A DNA stretch of 38,739 nt, taken from a virus. The notes under the pieces are model-generated. The model saw only the letters and a program-made list of their open reading frames with translations. It was not told where the DNA came from and searched no databases. This document shows positions 38,342 to 38,739 of the stretch, one piece after another (the stretch's first letter is position 1; every line of letters starts with the position of its first letter). The position numbers were made by a program, and so were the translations under genes. Where the stretch lies: positions 1-38,739 of the IMG/VR virus record IMGVR_UViG_3300003876_000013; one strand, written 5' to 3'.

Positions 38342-38707
38342 TTAATATCCCCAAGTAATTTTTTGAGGTTTACTTAGGTCACAATCTACATGAAAAATTC
38401 TAGCTCCTTTTTTATTTCCAGTTCCATATCGGTTAAAAGCATCGGTCATAACAACTGCTTTTATTATCCTATACCTATAAAAATTGTCAGGTATAAAAAT
38501 ATCAGCAGCTAAACCTGATATATGTGAAGATGTTGAAGAAGCTCCTATAAGAGTGTTATAAGTCTTACACCTATAGCCACTAGTTATATTTATAGGTTCT
38601 CCTAAAAAGTCACGTACTTTTTGCAAACGACTTATCAAGTCATCTTTTACTTTATTTTCACATAAACCACAAGGACAATCAAACTCATTGATAGGGAAGT
38701 TATTCAT
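38342..38707 (-). CDS. Peptidase M15 family endolysin (D-Ala-D-Ala type, M15_3-like)
   Basis: A 121-residue protein. Zinc-site pattern: His62 and Asp69 in SSHISGLAAD, and third ligand His106 in FHVD. The substrate-side SGYR (43-46) is also typical. A Cys cluster CPCGLC (11-16) precedes it and is common in this family. It cleaves peptide links of the cell wall. On the circular map it follows the holin-like gene (123-353) as the last gene of the late arm. It converges with the SNF2 gene, leaving one base between stops. Confidence 0.88.
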   Translation of the reverse strand: MNNFPINEFDCPCGLCENKVKDDLISRLQKVRDFLGEPINITSGYRCKTYNTLIGASSTSSHISGLAADIFIPDNFYRYRIIKAVVMTDAFNRYGTGNKKGARIFHVDCDLSKPQKITWGY

Positions 38708-38739
38708 TTAAGTACTGGTCTCCATGCTTTGATGTTGGG
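38650..38739. repeat. Terminal direct repeat, right copy
   Basis: Exact copy of bases 1-90. See the left copy. It shows that the window covers one full turn of the genome plus 90 bases. Confidence 0.95.

Overview
This window looks like the complete genome of a small, AT-rich, T7-like podovirus, assembled as a circle. The first 90 bases recur exactly as the last 90 (1-90 = 38650-38739), so the non-redundant unit is 38,649 bp. Strong AGGAG-type ribosome sites and two proteins with Sec signal peptides point to a bacterial, probably Gram-negative, host. I cannot name the host. I see no phage RNA polymerase, integrase, tRNA gene or recognisable repressor, so transcription probably depends on host polymerase.

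Layout. Two opposing arms diverge from about 20.34-20.54 kb and converge at about 38.34 kb. The minus-strand arm (20338 down to 1, then across the circle into 38707-38342) is the late arm. In order it encodes small and large terminase, a Gly/Arg-rich protein, portal, a Bbp19-like protein, scaffold, major capsid protein (gene broken), a decoration-like protein, a strong hairpin where T7 has its late terminator, tail adaptor, nozzle, four internal/ejection proteins, a collagen-like tail fibre, secreted accessory proteins, and a lysis cassette (XhlA-like protein, holin-like protein, M15 endopeptidase). The plus-strand arm starts with micro-genes (20.5-21.1 kb). It continues with a non-coding, repeat-bearing zone (21.9-22.9 kb; the best origin/control candidate), small early genes, and one apparently highly expressed 213-aa protein closed by a hairpin. 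Then come a DUF115-like protein / methyltransferase / tandem zinc-finger / methyltransferase module, nucleotide metabolism (MazG, DUF6378-like, a thymidylate-synthase-fold enzyme, dCMP deaminase), and replication genes (family A DNA polymerase, PD-(D/E)XK nuclease, SSB-like gene, AEP primase, UvrD-type helicase, UDG-like protein, SNF2-type helicase).

How it fits together. The replisome pairs PolA (Leu at the 762-equivalent site) with separate SF1 and SF2 helicases and an archaeo-eukaryotic-type primase, not a T7 gp4 primase-helicase. The thymidylate-synthase-fold protein carries the Asp, the Cys-Thr pair and the GS-x-H motif that I recall from T4 dCMP hydroxymethylase. With MazG and dCMP deaminase beside it, this suggests the phage may replace or modify cytosine.

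Most notable: (1) a dispersed asymmetric motif, CAAGGGT (extended YCAAGGGTT), found 26 times by hand count against about three expected, in all reading frames; (2) the possible modified-cytosine pathway; (3) a GC-rich island with three 17-bp repeats beside an AT-rich palindromic tract; (4) two conserved genes (major capsid, SSB-like) broken where short internal segments appear to be missing; (5) a tail-fibre-like domain behind a signal peptide. All similarity statements are from reading and memory; no searches were run.
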